Source: Nocardioides mangrovi
Lineage (GTDB): Bacteria > Actinomycetota > Actinomycetes > Propionibacteriales > Nocardioidaceae
Direction: 5' to 3'
NCBI RefSeq assembly: GCF_020073815.1
Contig: NZ_JAIQZJ010000009.1
Location: 124,001-188,000, forward strand
Length of the DNA: 64,000 nucleotides
The notes beneath the pieces are model-generated. The model searched no databases. It was given only the letters and a program-made list of their open reading frames with translations, and had not been told where the DNA came from. The translations under genes were made by a program, and so were the position numbers. Below, in pieces: positions 25,057 through 33,425 of this stretch; within the stretch, counting starts at the first letter, position 1; every line of letters starts with the position of its first letter.

Positions 25057-26478
25057 TCAGTACGCGCCGCGGTGGCGGACGACCGCGCCGACCGTGCGCC
25101 AGAGGATGGCGAGATCGAGGGACATCGACCAGTTGTCGACGTACTCGACGTCGCGCCGCACGGTCTCGTCCCAGGTCAGGTCGGAGCGCCCGGAGACCTG
25201 CCAGAGGCCGGTCATGCCGGGCTTGACCGCCAGGCGCCGGCGCGGGTCCTGTCCGTAGGCGCTGACCTCGTGGGGCAGCGCGGGCCGCGGGCCCACCAGC
25301 GACATCTGGCCGAGCGCGACGTTGATGAGCTGCGGGAGCTCGTCGAGGGAGTACTTCCGGAGCACGGCGCCGGCCCGGGTGATGCGCGGGTCGCGCCGGA
25401 TCTTGAAGAGCACGGCGTCGGACTCGTTGTCCGCGACCAGCTCCTGCTTGAGGTCCTCGGCGTCGGTCCGCATCGTGCGGAACTTGTAGATCGTGAAGAC
25501 CCGACCGTCGCGCCCCACGCGGGACTGGGTGAAGAGCGCCCGGCCGCGCGAGTCGATCCGGATCCACGCAGTGATGGCGAGCATCAGCGGCAGGAGCAGG
25601 AGGAGGAGGGCGATGGAGCCGACCCGGTCGAGCACGGCCTTCGCGGCCGGCTGGGCTCCGCGGCGTACGGCCGGCCGGACGTGCACGACGTCGAGGCCGC
25701 CCTCGCGGAGCACCGCCGTGCGGCGGTGGTCGACGTCGAGGAGGCCGGTGTCGAGGAGGAACTGGCGGCCGTCGCGCTCGAGGTCCCAGCTCAGCCGGCG
25801 GAGCTCGACGTTGCTCAGGCCGGCGGTCGGGAGCACCAGGACGCCGGCGGCCTCGACCTCGCGGGCCAGGTCGGCGACCTTCGCGGTCTCCGCGACGGGC
25901 AGGTCGATCGCCGTGTCGGGGTCGGCGGTCGAGACGCAGGCGCCGACCACCTGCCAGCGGGGGCGCACGGGTCGGGAGAGCTCCATGGCCGCGTCGAGGA
26001 CCTGGGCGGCGGAGCCGACCACGACCAGGCGTGCGGCCTGGCTGCGGCGGGAGAGCCGGCGCGCACCGGTGGCGGCGAGCTCGACGAGCACGGTCGAGAC
26101 GATCGCGGTCGCGCCGAGCAGCACCAGCTCGGCCGGACTGCTGCGCACCTCGGTGAGGAAGGTGGCGGTGTAGCAGAGCAGCAGCAGCACGACCGCGGGG
26201 CGCAGCCGCGCCGGCGTGGCGACGAGCATCAGCGCCCACCAGGTGACGACGACCGCGGCGGCCGTGGAGAGCTCCTGGCCGAAGACCTGGGTGGCGACCA
26301 GACCGGTCACCGTGGTGGCGACGCCGAGCTTGACGACGGCGAGGAGGGTCGGGCCGACAGTCGACACGTGGGGACGCGGGTGGTCCGCCTGCCCGACCCT
26401 CACGCGGAGCCGTCGGAGGGCGCTGGAGCCCAGGTCGAGTCCGGTCTCGGCCTCGGCCGCCCGCTCCAGTGTCGTCAT
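25057..26478 (-). CDS. Polyprenyl-phosphate sugar-1-phosphate transferase (exopolysaccharide initiation)
   Basis: Starts polysaccharide repeat-unit assembly by moving a sugar phosphate onto undecaprenyl phosphate. The 473-residue protein has four N-terminal membrane helices (about 42-135), a nucleotide-binding-like central domain (about 145-260), a fifth helix (about 280-300) and the bacterial sugar transferase domain (about 300-473) with KFRTM, the DELPQLINVALGQMSLVGPRP motif, KPGMTGLWQVSGRS and the final YVDNWS segment. The layout matches the WbaP/CpsE family. It is divergent from the GT2 gene at 26675. Confidence 0.92.
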   Translation of the reverse strand: MTTLERAAEAETGLDLGSSALRRLRVRVGQADHPRPHVSTVGPTLLAVVKLGVATTVTGLVATQVFGQELSTAAAVVVTWWALMLVATPARLRPAVVLLLLCYTATFLTEVRSSPAELVLLGATAIVSTVLVELAATGARRLSRRSQAARLVVVGSAAQVLDAAMELSRPVRPRWQVVGACVSTADPDTAIDLPVAETAKVADLAREVEAAGVLVLPTAGLSNVELRRLSWDLERDGRQFLLDTGLLDVDHRRTAVLREGGLDVVHVRPAVRRGAQPAAKAVLDRVGSIALLLLLLPLMLAITAWIRIDSRGRALFTQSRVGRDGRVFTIYKFRTMRTDAEDLKQELVADNESDAVLFKIRRDPRITRAGAVLRKYSLDELPQLINVALGQMSLVGPRPALPHEVSAYGQDPRRRLAVKPGMTGLWQVSGRSDLTWDETVRRDVEYVDNWSMSLDLAILWRTVGAVVRHRGAY

Positions 26479-26632
26479 CGAGAACCCCCGTGTTCGTCGG
26501 CTTCGCGTGATGGCAGAACCTAGGGAGCGGCGGATGGGCCCGAGCCCCCTCTCCGGGAGATATCCCTCAAATCAGGCAACTAGGTCCCTCATCCGGCTGA
26601 GGCCGAGCCCGGTTGTCGAAGGTTGGTAGCAC

Positions 26633-26669
26633 GTCACCGGGAGGTCACCGGGAGGTCACCAGGAGGTCA
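26633..26669 (+). repeat. Tandem 11-nt repeats carrying successive Shine-Dalgarno sequences
   Basis: GTCACCGGGAG, GTCACCGGGAG and GTCACCAGGAG, followed by a partial GTCA. Each junction creates GGAGGT. The last one (AGGAGG) is the ribosome binding site 8 nt before GTG 26675. The 11-nt period also resembles PHO-box spacing. Copy number could vary by slippage. Confidence 0.65.
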
Positions 26670-26674
26670 GCACC

Positions 26675-27589
26675 GTGGGAAGCCCAGCCGTCAGCGTCGT
26701 CGTCCCGACCCATCAGCGACCCGAGCTCATGCGGCGAGCGGTCGCGAGCGTGGTCGCGCAGGACTACGACGGCGAGGTCGAGGTGATCGTGGTCTTCGAC
26801 GCGTGCGAGCCGTTCGTCCCGGATGTGGAGCTGCCAGAGCGCCGTACCCTCCGGGTCGTCTCCAACCGGCGGACCCGTGGCCTGGCTGGTGCGCGCAACA
26901 CCGGCATCGTGGAGGCGGCCCACGACTTCGTGGCCTTCCTCGACGACGACGACTGGTGGCTGCCCGGCAAGCTCACCGCGCAGATGCCGTTGTTCGACCG
27001 GCCGGAGCATCCCGTGCTCGTCGGTACGGCGGCGGTCTTCGACGACGGCGAGCACCAGCACGAGCGGCCGGTGCCTTTCGACCTCGTGACCCACGACGAG
27101 CTCCTGCGCGACCGGATGGCCGGCCTGCACTCGAGCACCTTCGTGCTCCGGCGCGACGCGATGCTGGGCGACCTGGGCCTCGTCGACGAGGAGCTGCCGG
27201 GCAGCTACGGCGAGGACTACGACCTGCTCCTCCGGAGCTCGGCGATCACCCCGATCCCCGTCGCCAACCAGCCGCTGGTGTCGGTGACCTGGTCGCAGAG
27301 CTCCTACTTCTTCGGTCGATGGGGCGCCTACGCCGAGGGCCTGGAGTACCTCTGCGCCACCCACCCCGGCTTCGAGCAGGACCCCAAGGCGCAGGGCCGG
27401 ATCGCCGCCCAGATCGCGTTCGCGCGGGCGGCGCACGGCGACCGGGCGCTCGCGCGCAGCTGGGTGCGGCGGTCGATCCGACGCGACCCCACGCAGGTGA
27501 AGGCCTGGCTCGCACTGGCGATCTCGCTGCGGCTGGTGTCGGTCACGTGGGTCGTCGCGATGGTCCAGCGCGCGGGACGCGGCATCTGA
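26675..27589 (+). CDS. Family 2 glycosyltransferase
   Basis: Adds a sugar from a nucleotide-sugar donor to the growing repeat unit at the cytoplasmic face. The 304-residue protein has a GT-A fold: VSVVVPTHQRPELMRRAV at the N-terminus, NRRTRGLAGARNTGI, the metal-binding DDDDWW (about 90-95), and ELPGSYGEDYDLLLR, which carries the likely catalytic acidic residues. No membrane segment is seen. GTG 26675 has a strong AGGAGG. Donor and acceptor are unknown. Confidence 0.88.
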   Translation: MGSPAVSVVVPTHQRPELMRRAVASVVAQDYDGEVEVIVVFDACEPFVPDVELPERRTLRVVSNRRTRGLAGARNTGIVEAAHDFVAFLDDDDWWLPGKLTAQMPLFDRPEHPVLVGTAAVFDDGEHQHERPVPFDLVTHDELLRDRMAGLHSSTFVLRRDAMLGDLGLVDEELPGSYGEDYDLLLRSSAITPIPVANQPLVSVTWSQSSYFFGRWGAYAEGLEYLCATHPGFEQDPKAQGRIAAQIAFARAAHGDRALARSWVRRSIRRDPTQVKAWLALAISLRLVSVTWVVAMVQRAGRGI

Positions 27590-27601
27590 TCCGACGGGGC
27601 G

Positions 27602-27619
27602 TTCCCCTGATCTGGGGAA
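27602..27619. promoter_or_regulatory. Palindrome TTCCCC-n6-GGGGAA upstream of the first giant propeller gene
   Basis: TTCCCC at 27602-27607 and GGGGAA at 27614-27619 flank TGATCT. It lies 107 bp before ATG 27726 in the gap after the GT2 gene and belongs to the same loose box family as 24188. Confidence 0.4.
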
Positions 27620-27725
27620 GGCGTTCCGGAGCCACCGCTCCTGTGTCATCGCTGTGCCAGCGTGTGCCGACAACCCGGTGCCTGCCGGACGTCAACGGCC
27701 GCGGTGCGGTGGACGGAGATGGAAC

Positions 27726-30700
27726 ATGAAGAGGTCACGCGCATTCATAGCGGCGGCGGCATCGGCCCTGTTGCTGCCGGTCGTCGCACTGACGGTCGAG
27801 GCCGCTCCGGCGACCGCGGCGGTCAACGACCAGGCCGTCAGCGGCGTCGCCTCGCCGATCTGGCAGCCGAACGGGGTCGTGGACGCGCTGGCGGCCGCCA
27901 ACGGCGTCATCTACGCCGGCGGCAACTTCACCTCCGTGCGACCCGGCGCCGGCATGTCCGGCTCGCAGACGAGCCGGACCTACCTCGCAGCGTTCAACGC
28001 CTCGACGGGCGCGCTGATCACCTCCTTCAACTTCACCCTGAACGGTCGGGTGTGGGCGCTCGACCTGTCGCCCGACAACAACACCCTGTACGTCGGTGGC
28101 GCGTTCTCCTCGGTCAACGGCACGGCCCGCGGCCGGGTCGCGGCGATCAACCTCACGAACGGGACGCTGAACACCTCCTTCAACCCGAACGCCAACCGGG
28201 TGGTGCGCGAGATCGAGTCGACGAGCTCGACGGTCTACATCGGTGGTGACTTCACCACCGTGCGGGGATCCGCGCAGGCCTACATGGCCTCGGTGACGGC
28301 GTCGACCGGCGCCCTGAACACCGCCTTCGCGCCGACCTTCATCCAGCGGCCGGACTCGACCTGCCCGGACCCGCCGAACCCCAACTTCCCGTGCACCGTG
28401 ACCACCTACACCCCGAACGTGCTGGCGATCGCGATGGCGCCGGACGGCAGCCGCCTCCTCACCGGCGGCAACTTCATGGGCGTCAACGGGGTCAGCAGCG
28501 GCGGCATGGCCTCGCTCGACCCGATCACCGGCGCCACCGAGCAGTGGGACGCCAACAACGCGGCGCCCGCCGGTCAGCCGATCAACACCAACTGCGCCGG
28601 CCGGGTGAGCGACATCGTCGTCCAGGGCACGCACGCCTACGTCACCGGTGTCGGTGACCCGCCGGGCTGCTACGAGGGCACGTACGACGCGACCATCTCG
28701 GACGGCTCGATCAACTGGCTGGCGTCGTGCCTGGGCGCCTCGCAGGGCCTGACGATCATGAACAACATCCTCTACAAGGGCTCCCACCAGCACGACTGCG
28801 CGTTCACCGAGGGTGGTGCCATGGGCGGCTTCGTCGGCGGCACCGGGCGCAGCGGGTTCATCCACCACTTCCTGGTCGCCCAGAACCTCAGCGACGGGTC
28901 CTTCGTGCACTGGACGCCCAACACCAACAGCTCCGGCACGGCCGCGACCGGCCCGCACGTGATGGCCAACGACGGCACGCAGATCATCGTCGGTGGTGAC
29001 TTCACGACGGTGAACCGGACCAGCCAGACCTACCTCACCCGGTTCGTCGCCAACGGCAACCACGCGACCCCGACCGTGCCGGGCCGCAACGTCAACTCGG
29101 ACCCGTTCGGCGGCAACCCCGCCACCCTGGCGGCCAACCTGTCGATCACGGTGCAGCCCACCGCCGCCAACACGCTGACGGTCCTCGTGCCGACCAGCGA
29201 GGACAACGACTCCGGGACCCTGACCTACCGGATCTACCGCGACAACGGGACCAACCCGATCGCGACGATGACCGCCGAGTCCTACACGTGGAGCAGACCC
29301 ACGCTGAGGTTCGACGACAAGAACCTGGTGGCCGGGTCGACGCACTCCTACCGGGTGACGGCCAGCGACGGCACCTTCACCTCGGCCAGGTCGACGGCCG
29401 TGTCCGGGACGGTCGCGACGAGTGCACCCCCCCCGTTCGCGACGGCGGTCTCCTCGCTCTCCCCGTCGGTGTTCTGGCGGTTGGGCGACAGCGGCAGCAC
29501 CGCCGCCGACTCCAGCTCGTCCGGCGCCAACCCCGGCACCTTCGTCGGTGGCGTCACGAGGGGAGTGGCGGGCGCGATGGCCGGCAACGGCGCAATCGAC
29601 CTCGACGGCTCCTCCGGCTACGTCACCTCCAACCTGCTCTCGACGCCGGGGGCGTTCACCGAGTCGGCGTGGTTCAAGACGACCTCGACCAGGGGCGGCC
29701 TGATCATGGCGCTGAGCAGCAACCAGACGGGGAGCGGCGGCACCACCGACCGGGCGATCAGCATGGACAACAACGGCGACATCGCGTTCTCGCTCGCGGG
29801 TCGTGGTGGCAGCCTCAACTTCCGCAACCAGGACACGATCTGGAACGACGGCCAGTGGCACCAGGTCGTCGGCACGTGGGACGGCAACCTGACCATCAGC
29901 CTGTACGTCGACGGCCAGCTGATCGGGAGCACGGTGAACACCACCGTCCCGACCACGCTGCAGAGCGGCTACATGCGGGTCGGCTACGCCGACATGGCGG
30001 GCCTGCAGCGGGTGGGCGTCTTCGGCATCAACTTCTACCAGCGCACCTGGCCGATCAGCCAGTACTTCGACGGCCAGGTCGACGAGGCGACGACCTTCAA
30101 CTACGCGCTGAGCCCGGCCCAGATCCAGTCGATGTTCGCCGCCGGGGTGGGGAGCGCCTCCGCCGCGCCGGCGAACCAGCCGCCGACGGCGGCGTTCAGC
30201 TCGACGATGAGCCACCTGAGCGGGTCGTTCGACTCGACCGGCTCCGGTGACGTCGACGGGACGATCGCCTCGTACGACTGGAACTTCGGCGACGGCTCCG
30301 CGCACGGGTCGGGTCCGTCCCCGACGCACGCCTACGCGGCCGCCGGGCCCTACACGGTGACGCTCACGGTCACCGATGACGACGGAGCCACCACCTCCGT
30401 CTCGCACGGGGTCACGGCGACCGAGCCCGCGTCGACCACCACCAGCACGGTGGTGCCGGCCGGGTCGACGTGGTCGTGGAAGTACGACAACAACGCGCTG
30501 CCGAGCAACTGGAACTCCCGGACCTTCAACGCCTCGTCGTGGAACAGCGGGGCCGGTGTCCTCGGGTTCGGGAACAACGTCGGGGTGGTCACGAACATCG
30601 ACACGTTCGCGACCACCGCGGAGCGGCCGCTCACGGCCTACTTCACCCGGCAGTTCCAGGTCCCCGACGCGTCGTCGGTCGTCCAGCTGACGCTCGACAC

Positions 30701-30959
30701 CCGGGCCGACGACGGCATCGTGGTCTACGTCAACGGCACCGAGGTCGGCCGCACCAACATGCCGAGCGGGACCGTGACGACCGGGACCTGGGCCTCCAGC
30801 GCGGTGTCGACGGCCAACTCGCAGCGGCCGACGTACACCGTCCCGACCAGCCTGCTGGTCGACGGCACCAACGTCATCTCCGCGGAGACCCACCTCAACT
30901 ACCGGGCCACCCGCAACGCGACGTTCGACCTGAGCGCCACGATCACGACCGCGCAGTGA
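27726..30959 (+). CDS. Giant secreted protein: beta-propeller, FN3-like, LamG, PKD and C-terminal jelly-roll domains
   Basis: A 1077-residue exported protein. Signal peptide 1-32; propeller of delta-60/DUF5122-type repeats (about 35-455; repeated YVGGAFSSVNG and YIGGDFTTV segments); FN3-like (about 468-560); LamG/concanavalin-like (about 568-805; WFKTTSTRGG, DGQWHQVVGTWDGN); PKD (about 819-897; YDWNFGDGSAHG); and a C-terminal galactose-binding-like domain (about 916-1077; DDGIVVYVNGTEVGRTNMP). No membrane anchor or LPXTG. The last four domains are paralogous to those of the protein at 43084. The domains suggest glycan binding and a scaffold role in the extracellular matrix; no enzyme site is seen. 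Confidence 0.85.
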   Translation: MKRSRAFIAAAASALLLPVVALTVEAAPATAAVNDQAVSGVASPIWQPNGVVDALAAANGVIYAGGNFTSVRPGAGMSGSQTSRTYLAAFNASTGALITSFNFTLNGRVWALDLSPDNNTLYVGGAFSSVNGTARGRVAAINLTNGTLNTSFNPNANRVVREIESTSSTVYIGGDFTTVRGSAQAYMASVTASTGALNTAFAPTFIQRPDSTCPDPPNPNFPCTVTTYTPNVLAIAMAPDGSRLLTGGNFMGVNGVSSGGMASLDPITGATEQWDANNAAPAGQPINTNCAGRVSDIVVQGTHAYVTGVGDPPGCYEGTYDATISDGSINWLASCLGASQGLTIMNNILYKGSHQHDCAFTEGGAMGGFVGGTGRSGFIHHFLVAQNLSDGSFVHWTPNTNSSGTAATGPHVMANDGTQIIVGGDFTTVNRTSQTYLTRFVANGNHATPTVPGRNVNSDPFGGNPATLAANLSITVQPTAANTLTVLVPTSEDNDSGTLTYRIYRDNGTNPIATMTAESYTWSRPTLRFDDKNLVAGSTHSYRVTASDGTFTSARSTAVSGTVATSAPPPFATAVSSLSPSVFWRLGDSGSTAADSSSSGANPGTFVGGVTRGVAGAMAGNGAIDLDGSSGYVTSNLLSTPGAFTESAWFKTTSTRGGLIMALSSNQTGSGGTTDRAISMDNNGDIAFSLAGRGGSLNFRNQDTIWNDGQWHQVVGTWDGNLTISLYVDGQLIGSTVNTTVPTTLQSGYMRVGYADMAGLQRVGVFGINFYQRTWPISQYFDGQVDEATTFNYALSPAQIQSMFAAGVGSASAAPANQPPTAAFSSTMSHLSGSFDSTGSGDVDGTIASYDWNFGDGSAHGSGPSPTHAYAAAGPYTVTLTVTDDDGATTSVSHGVTATEPASTTTSTVVPAGSTWSWKYDNNALPSNWNSRTFNASSWNSGAGVLGFGNNVGVVTNIDTFATTAERPLTAYFTRQFQVPDASSVVQLTLDTRADDGIVVYVNGTEVGRTNMPSGTVTTGTWASSAVSTANSQRPTYTVPTSLLVDGTNVISAETHLNYRATRNATFDLSATITTAQ

Positions 30960-30966
30960 CACTCCG

Positions 30967-31003
30967 CATCCGGCTCCCGGTGGATTCCACCGGGAGCCGG
31001 ATG
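30967..31003. terminator. 18-bp bidirectional terminator hairpin
   Basis: CATCCGGCTCCCGGTGGA at 30967-30984 pairs with 30986-31003, an almost perfect palindrome. It lies between the propeller gene (stop 30959) and the convergent GT28 gene (stop 31023), so it probably ends both. Confidence 0.8.
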
Positions 31004-31022
31004 GCGCGTGCGCGGCGGCGGG

Positions 31023-31964
31023 TCAGCGGACGAGCTGGGTCGCGGTGGTCGGGCGGCGGTGGGCCGCCAGTGCGGCGGCCTGACGCAGGTGGTCGGCCGT
31101 CAGGTGGTCGGGGTCGACGGCGATCGCGAGGCCCTTGGCCGCGATGCTCGCCGCGAACTCGAGCTGGTGGTCGTCGACCATCTCGCCCGAGCGGGAGCGA
31201 CGGGGAAGGATCACCGGGACCTTGCCCTGCTGCAGCACCGAGAGCACCGATCCGACGCCGGCGTGGGTGACGACGACGTCGGCGGCACCGAACGCGGCGT
31301 GCAGGTCGGCAGCGGGGAGCCAGCGGGTCAGCGGTACGCCGTCGTCACCGACCGCCTCGGTGGTGCCGGTCTGCCAGCGCACGTCCATGCCGTCGAGGAC
31401 CCGGCGGCAGGCGGCGACGGCCCGGTCGAAGGGCCACAGCTCGGTGCCGAGGGACACGACCGCCGTACGCAGCTCGACATCGGGGCGGTCGCGGGGGACG
31501 GCCTCGAAGGCGTCGAACACGTTGGGCACCGGCCGCCAGGCCGGGTCGCCCCAGCCGTCGCCCTGCACGAAGAGCTCCGCGCGGGTGAGACGCTGGGCGA
31601 ATCGCCCCGTCGACGACGGCGCCACCACGCGGGTGGCGCTGTCGATGAACCACGTCTCGCAGCCGCGCAGGCGGGCGGCCATCAGGTGAGGGGTCGAGAA
31701 GAGCGCGCCGGTGCTGACCAGCCGGTCGGGGCGGACGCGGTGCTGGAGGCGGACGGCGGCGGGCAGGCCGAGCGCGGCCCGCGCCATCTGGCCGGAGCCG
31801 ACCCGCGGGACCCAGGCCACCTCGCGACCCTCGAGGAGCGACTCGCTCTGCGCGGTCCGCCCGGTCACCCAGACGGCGTCGTCGGTGTCGACGCCGAGCA
31901 GGTCGACCATGATCATCAGCTCGTCGAGGTGGCCACCGGGGGACGCCACGAGCAGCGTCCTCAT
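31023..31964 (-). CDS. GT28-type glycosyltransferase with fused Alg14/Alg13-like halves
   Basis: A 313-residue protein. The N-terminal half (LLVASPGGHLDELMIM ... STGALFSTPHLMAARL) resembles Alg14/PssD, and the C-terminal half (LGTELWPF ... VVTHAGVGSVLSVLQQGKVPVILPR) resembles Alg13/PssE and the C-terminal domain of MurG. In most exopolysaccharide systems these are separate proteins forming one enzyme; here they are fused. It probably adds the second sugar to the lipid-linked unit. It overlaps the upstream polymerase gene by 4 bp (ATGA). Confidence 0.85.
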   Translation of the reverse strand: MRTLLVASPGGHLDELMIMVDLLGVDTDDAVWVTGRTAQSESLLEGREVAWVPRVGSGQMARAALGLPAAVRLQHRVRPDRLVSTGALFSTPHLMAARLRGCETWFIDSATRVVAPSSTGRFAQRLTRAELFVQGDGWGDPAWRPVPNVFDAFEAVPRDRPDVELRTAVVSLGTELWPFDRAVAACRRVLDGMDVRWQTGTTEAVGDDGVPLTRWLPAADLHAAFGAADVVVTHAGVGSVLSVLQQGKVPVILPRRSRSGEMVDDHQLEFAASIAAKGLAIAVDPDHLTADHLRQAAALAAHRRPTTATQLVR

Positions 31965-33277
31965 CGCGGCACCGCCACGGAGTGCTGCGCCACGCGTGAT
32001 GGCCGGCCGTCCGGCTCACGGTCGGCGCGGCGCAGCGCGAGCGCCGTGGTCGCCATCATGATCGGCAGGCCGTAGGGCACGACGCCGTAGAAGCCGAGCT
32101 CGACGACCGAGACCAGGCACAGCGTGGAGGTGACCAGGCCGACGGGGTCCCACCGCCGTCTCGACCGGATCCAGGCGACGAGGAAGAACGCCATGAACGC
32201 CGCGATCGCGACCGGTCCGTTGGAGACTAGGATCATCCAGAACTGCCCCTGGGTGCCGACCGGTGGCGCGTCGGGGTCCTGGCTGGTGGGGGGTACGCCG
32301 TACCCGAAGACCGGCGAGTGCGGCACCGAGGCCAGGGACTGCTCGTAGAGCGACGCCCGGGTCGAGGTCCCCGACCCCTCGAGACGGGTCTCGAGGCGGG
32401 CGCCGGCGAGGTGCTGGAAGGCCAGCCCGCCGGCGACCGCGAGCACGAGGATCGCGACGACCGCCAGCACGTTGCCGCGCATCGCCATGCGGAACGCGAT
32501 GTAGAGCGCGGCGACTCCCAGGCCGATCAGCATGCCGCGGTTCATGGTGAAGGACGCGGGCACCACGGAGACGCCGACCGCCACGGCCAGCAGCCAGAAG
32601 ACGGTCCGGTCGCGTCGGGTGCCGCTGCGGTGGAGCACGATCATGTAGGCGATCACCACGGGCAGCAGCAGCGAGTAGGCGTTGCCCCAGTTGTTGGCGT
32701 AGAGGAAGGGCGCGCTCGGCCGGCCCGCGACGCCGAGGTAGGAGTCCGGGTTGTACTGCGCGAACCGCCGCACGACCATGTGGTTGATGAAGTCGTTGGC
32801 GGCGAGCCCGCCGGCGGTCGAGCGCAGCAGGTAGAACATCGGCGTCTTGACGACGGTGCCGAGCAGGACGGTGCCGAGCAGCCCGCCGCCGACGACCGAG
32901 AGCCAGTGCACGGTCAGGATCCCGGCGACCGTGCGGCCCGTGTCGCGCCGCGGGAAGTTGTAGATGTAGAGGAAGACGACGGTCGAGCCCAGGTAGATCG
33001 CCGCCCGGTAGACGAAGGCCACCATGTGGTTGGGCGTGTCGACCATGACGATCGAGCAGAGCATCCAGACCAGGAAGAGCAGCCACGGCCCGAAGCCGGT
33101 CGGCACCCGCACCCGGCCGCCCTGGGCGAGGTACGCCGCCATCACGATCGCCAGCGGCACCAGGATCATGTCGATGAGGCCGAGCGCCCACCACAGCGGC
33201 GTGAGCCCGAAGAGCGCGACCAGCGGCCACAGCGGCAGGGCAGGGGCCGCCGGCTCCGCCGACGAGTGGGTGCTCAT
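31961..33277 (-). CDS. O-antigen ligase/polymerase-like membrane protein (Wzy family)
   Basis: A 438-residue protein with about ten to twelve hydrophobic helices and one larger external loop (about 325-375, SVPHSPVFGYGVPPTSQDPD), the usual plan of Wzy polymerases and WaaL ligases. It would join repeat units outside the membrane. ATG 33277 is preferred over upstream starts because the extra N-terminus lacks hydrophobicity and covers the shared promoter region with the gene at 33426. Confidence 0.82.
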   Translation of the reverse strand: MSTHSSAEPAAPALPLWPLVALFGLTPLWWALGLIDMILVPLAIVMAAYLAQGGRVRVPTGFGPWLLFLVWMLCSIVMVDTPNHMVAFVYRAAIYLGSTVVFLYIYNFPRRDTGRTVAGILTVHWLSVVGGGLLGTVLLGTVVKTPMFYLLRSTAGGLAANDFINHMVVRRFAQYNPDSYLGVAGRPSAPFLYANNWGNAYSLLLPVVIAYMIVLHRSGTRRDRTVFWLLAVAVGVSVVPASFTMNRGMLIGLGVAALYIAFRMAMRGNVLAVVAILVLAVAGGLAFQHLAGARLETRLEGSGTSTRASLYEQSLASVPHSPVFGYGVPPTSQDPDAPPVGTQGQFWMILVSNGPVAIAAFMAFFLVAWIRSRRRWDPVGLVTSTLCLVSVVELGFYGVVPYGLPIMMATTALALRRADREPDGRPSRVAQHSVAVPR

Positions 33278-33425
33278 GACGGAGAGGATCACCGGCGCGA
33301 CCGGGCGCCGTCCGGGCTCCACCGGGAGGATCCTCCGAATGGGGTAAATGCCGCCCGATCGCGTCCCCGAACCGACGTGCCCGAGAACGCTGGTGCCTCC
33401 GATCGAAGGCCGGGGGTCAACAGTC

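Noticed and set aside
26633..26669. CRISPR-like repeat array
   Set aside because: Units are 11 nt and directly adjacent with no spacers. No CRISPR array or cas gene is seen anywhere in the window.
27735..30962. 1075-codon open frame on the minus strand
   Set aside because: Antisense shadow of the LamG/propeller gene at 27726; composition is typical of reverse-frame translations.
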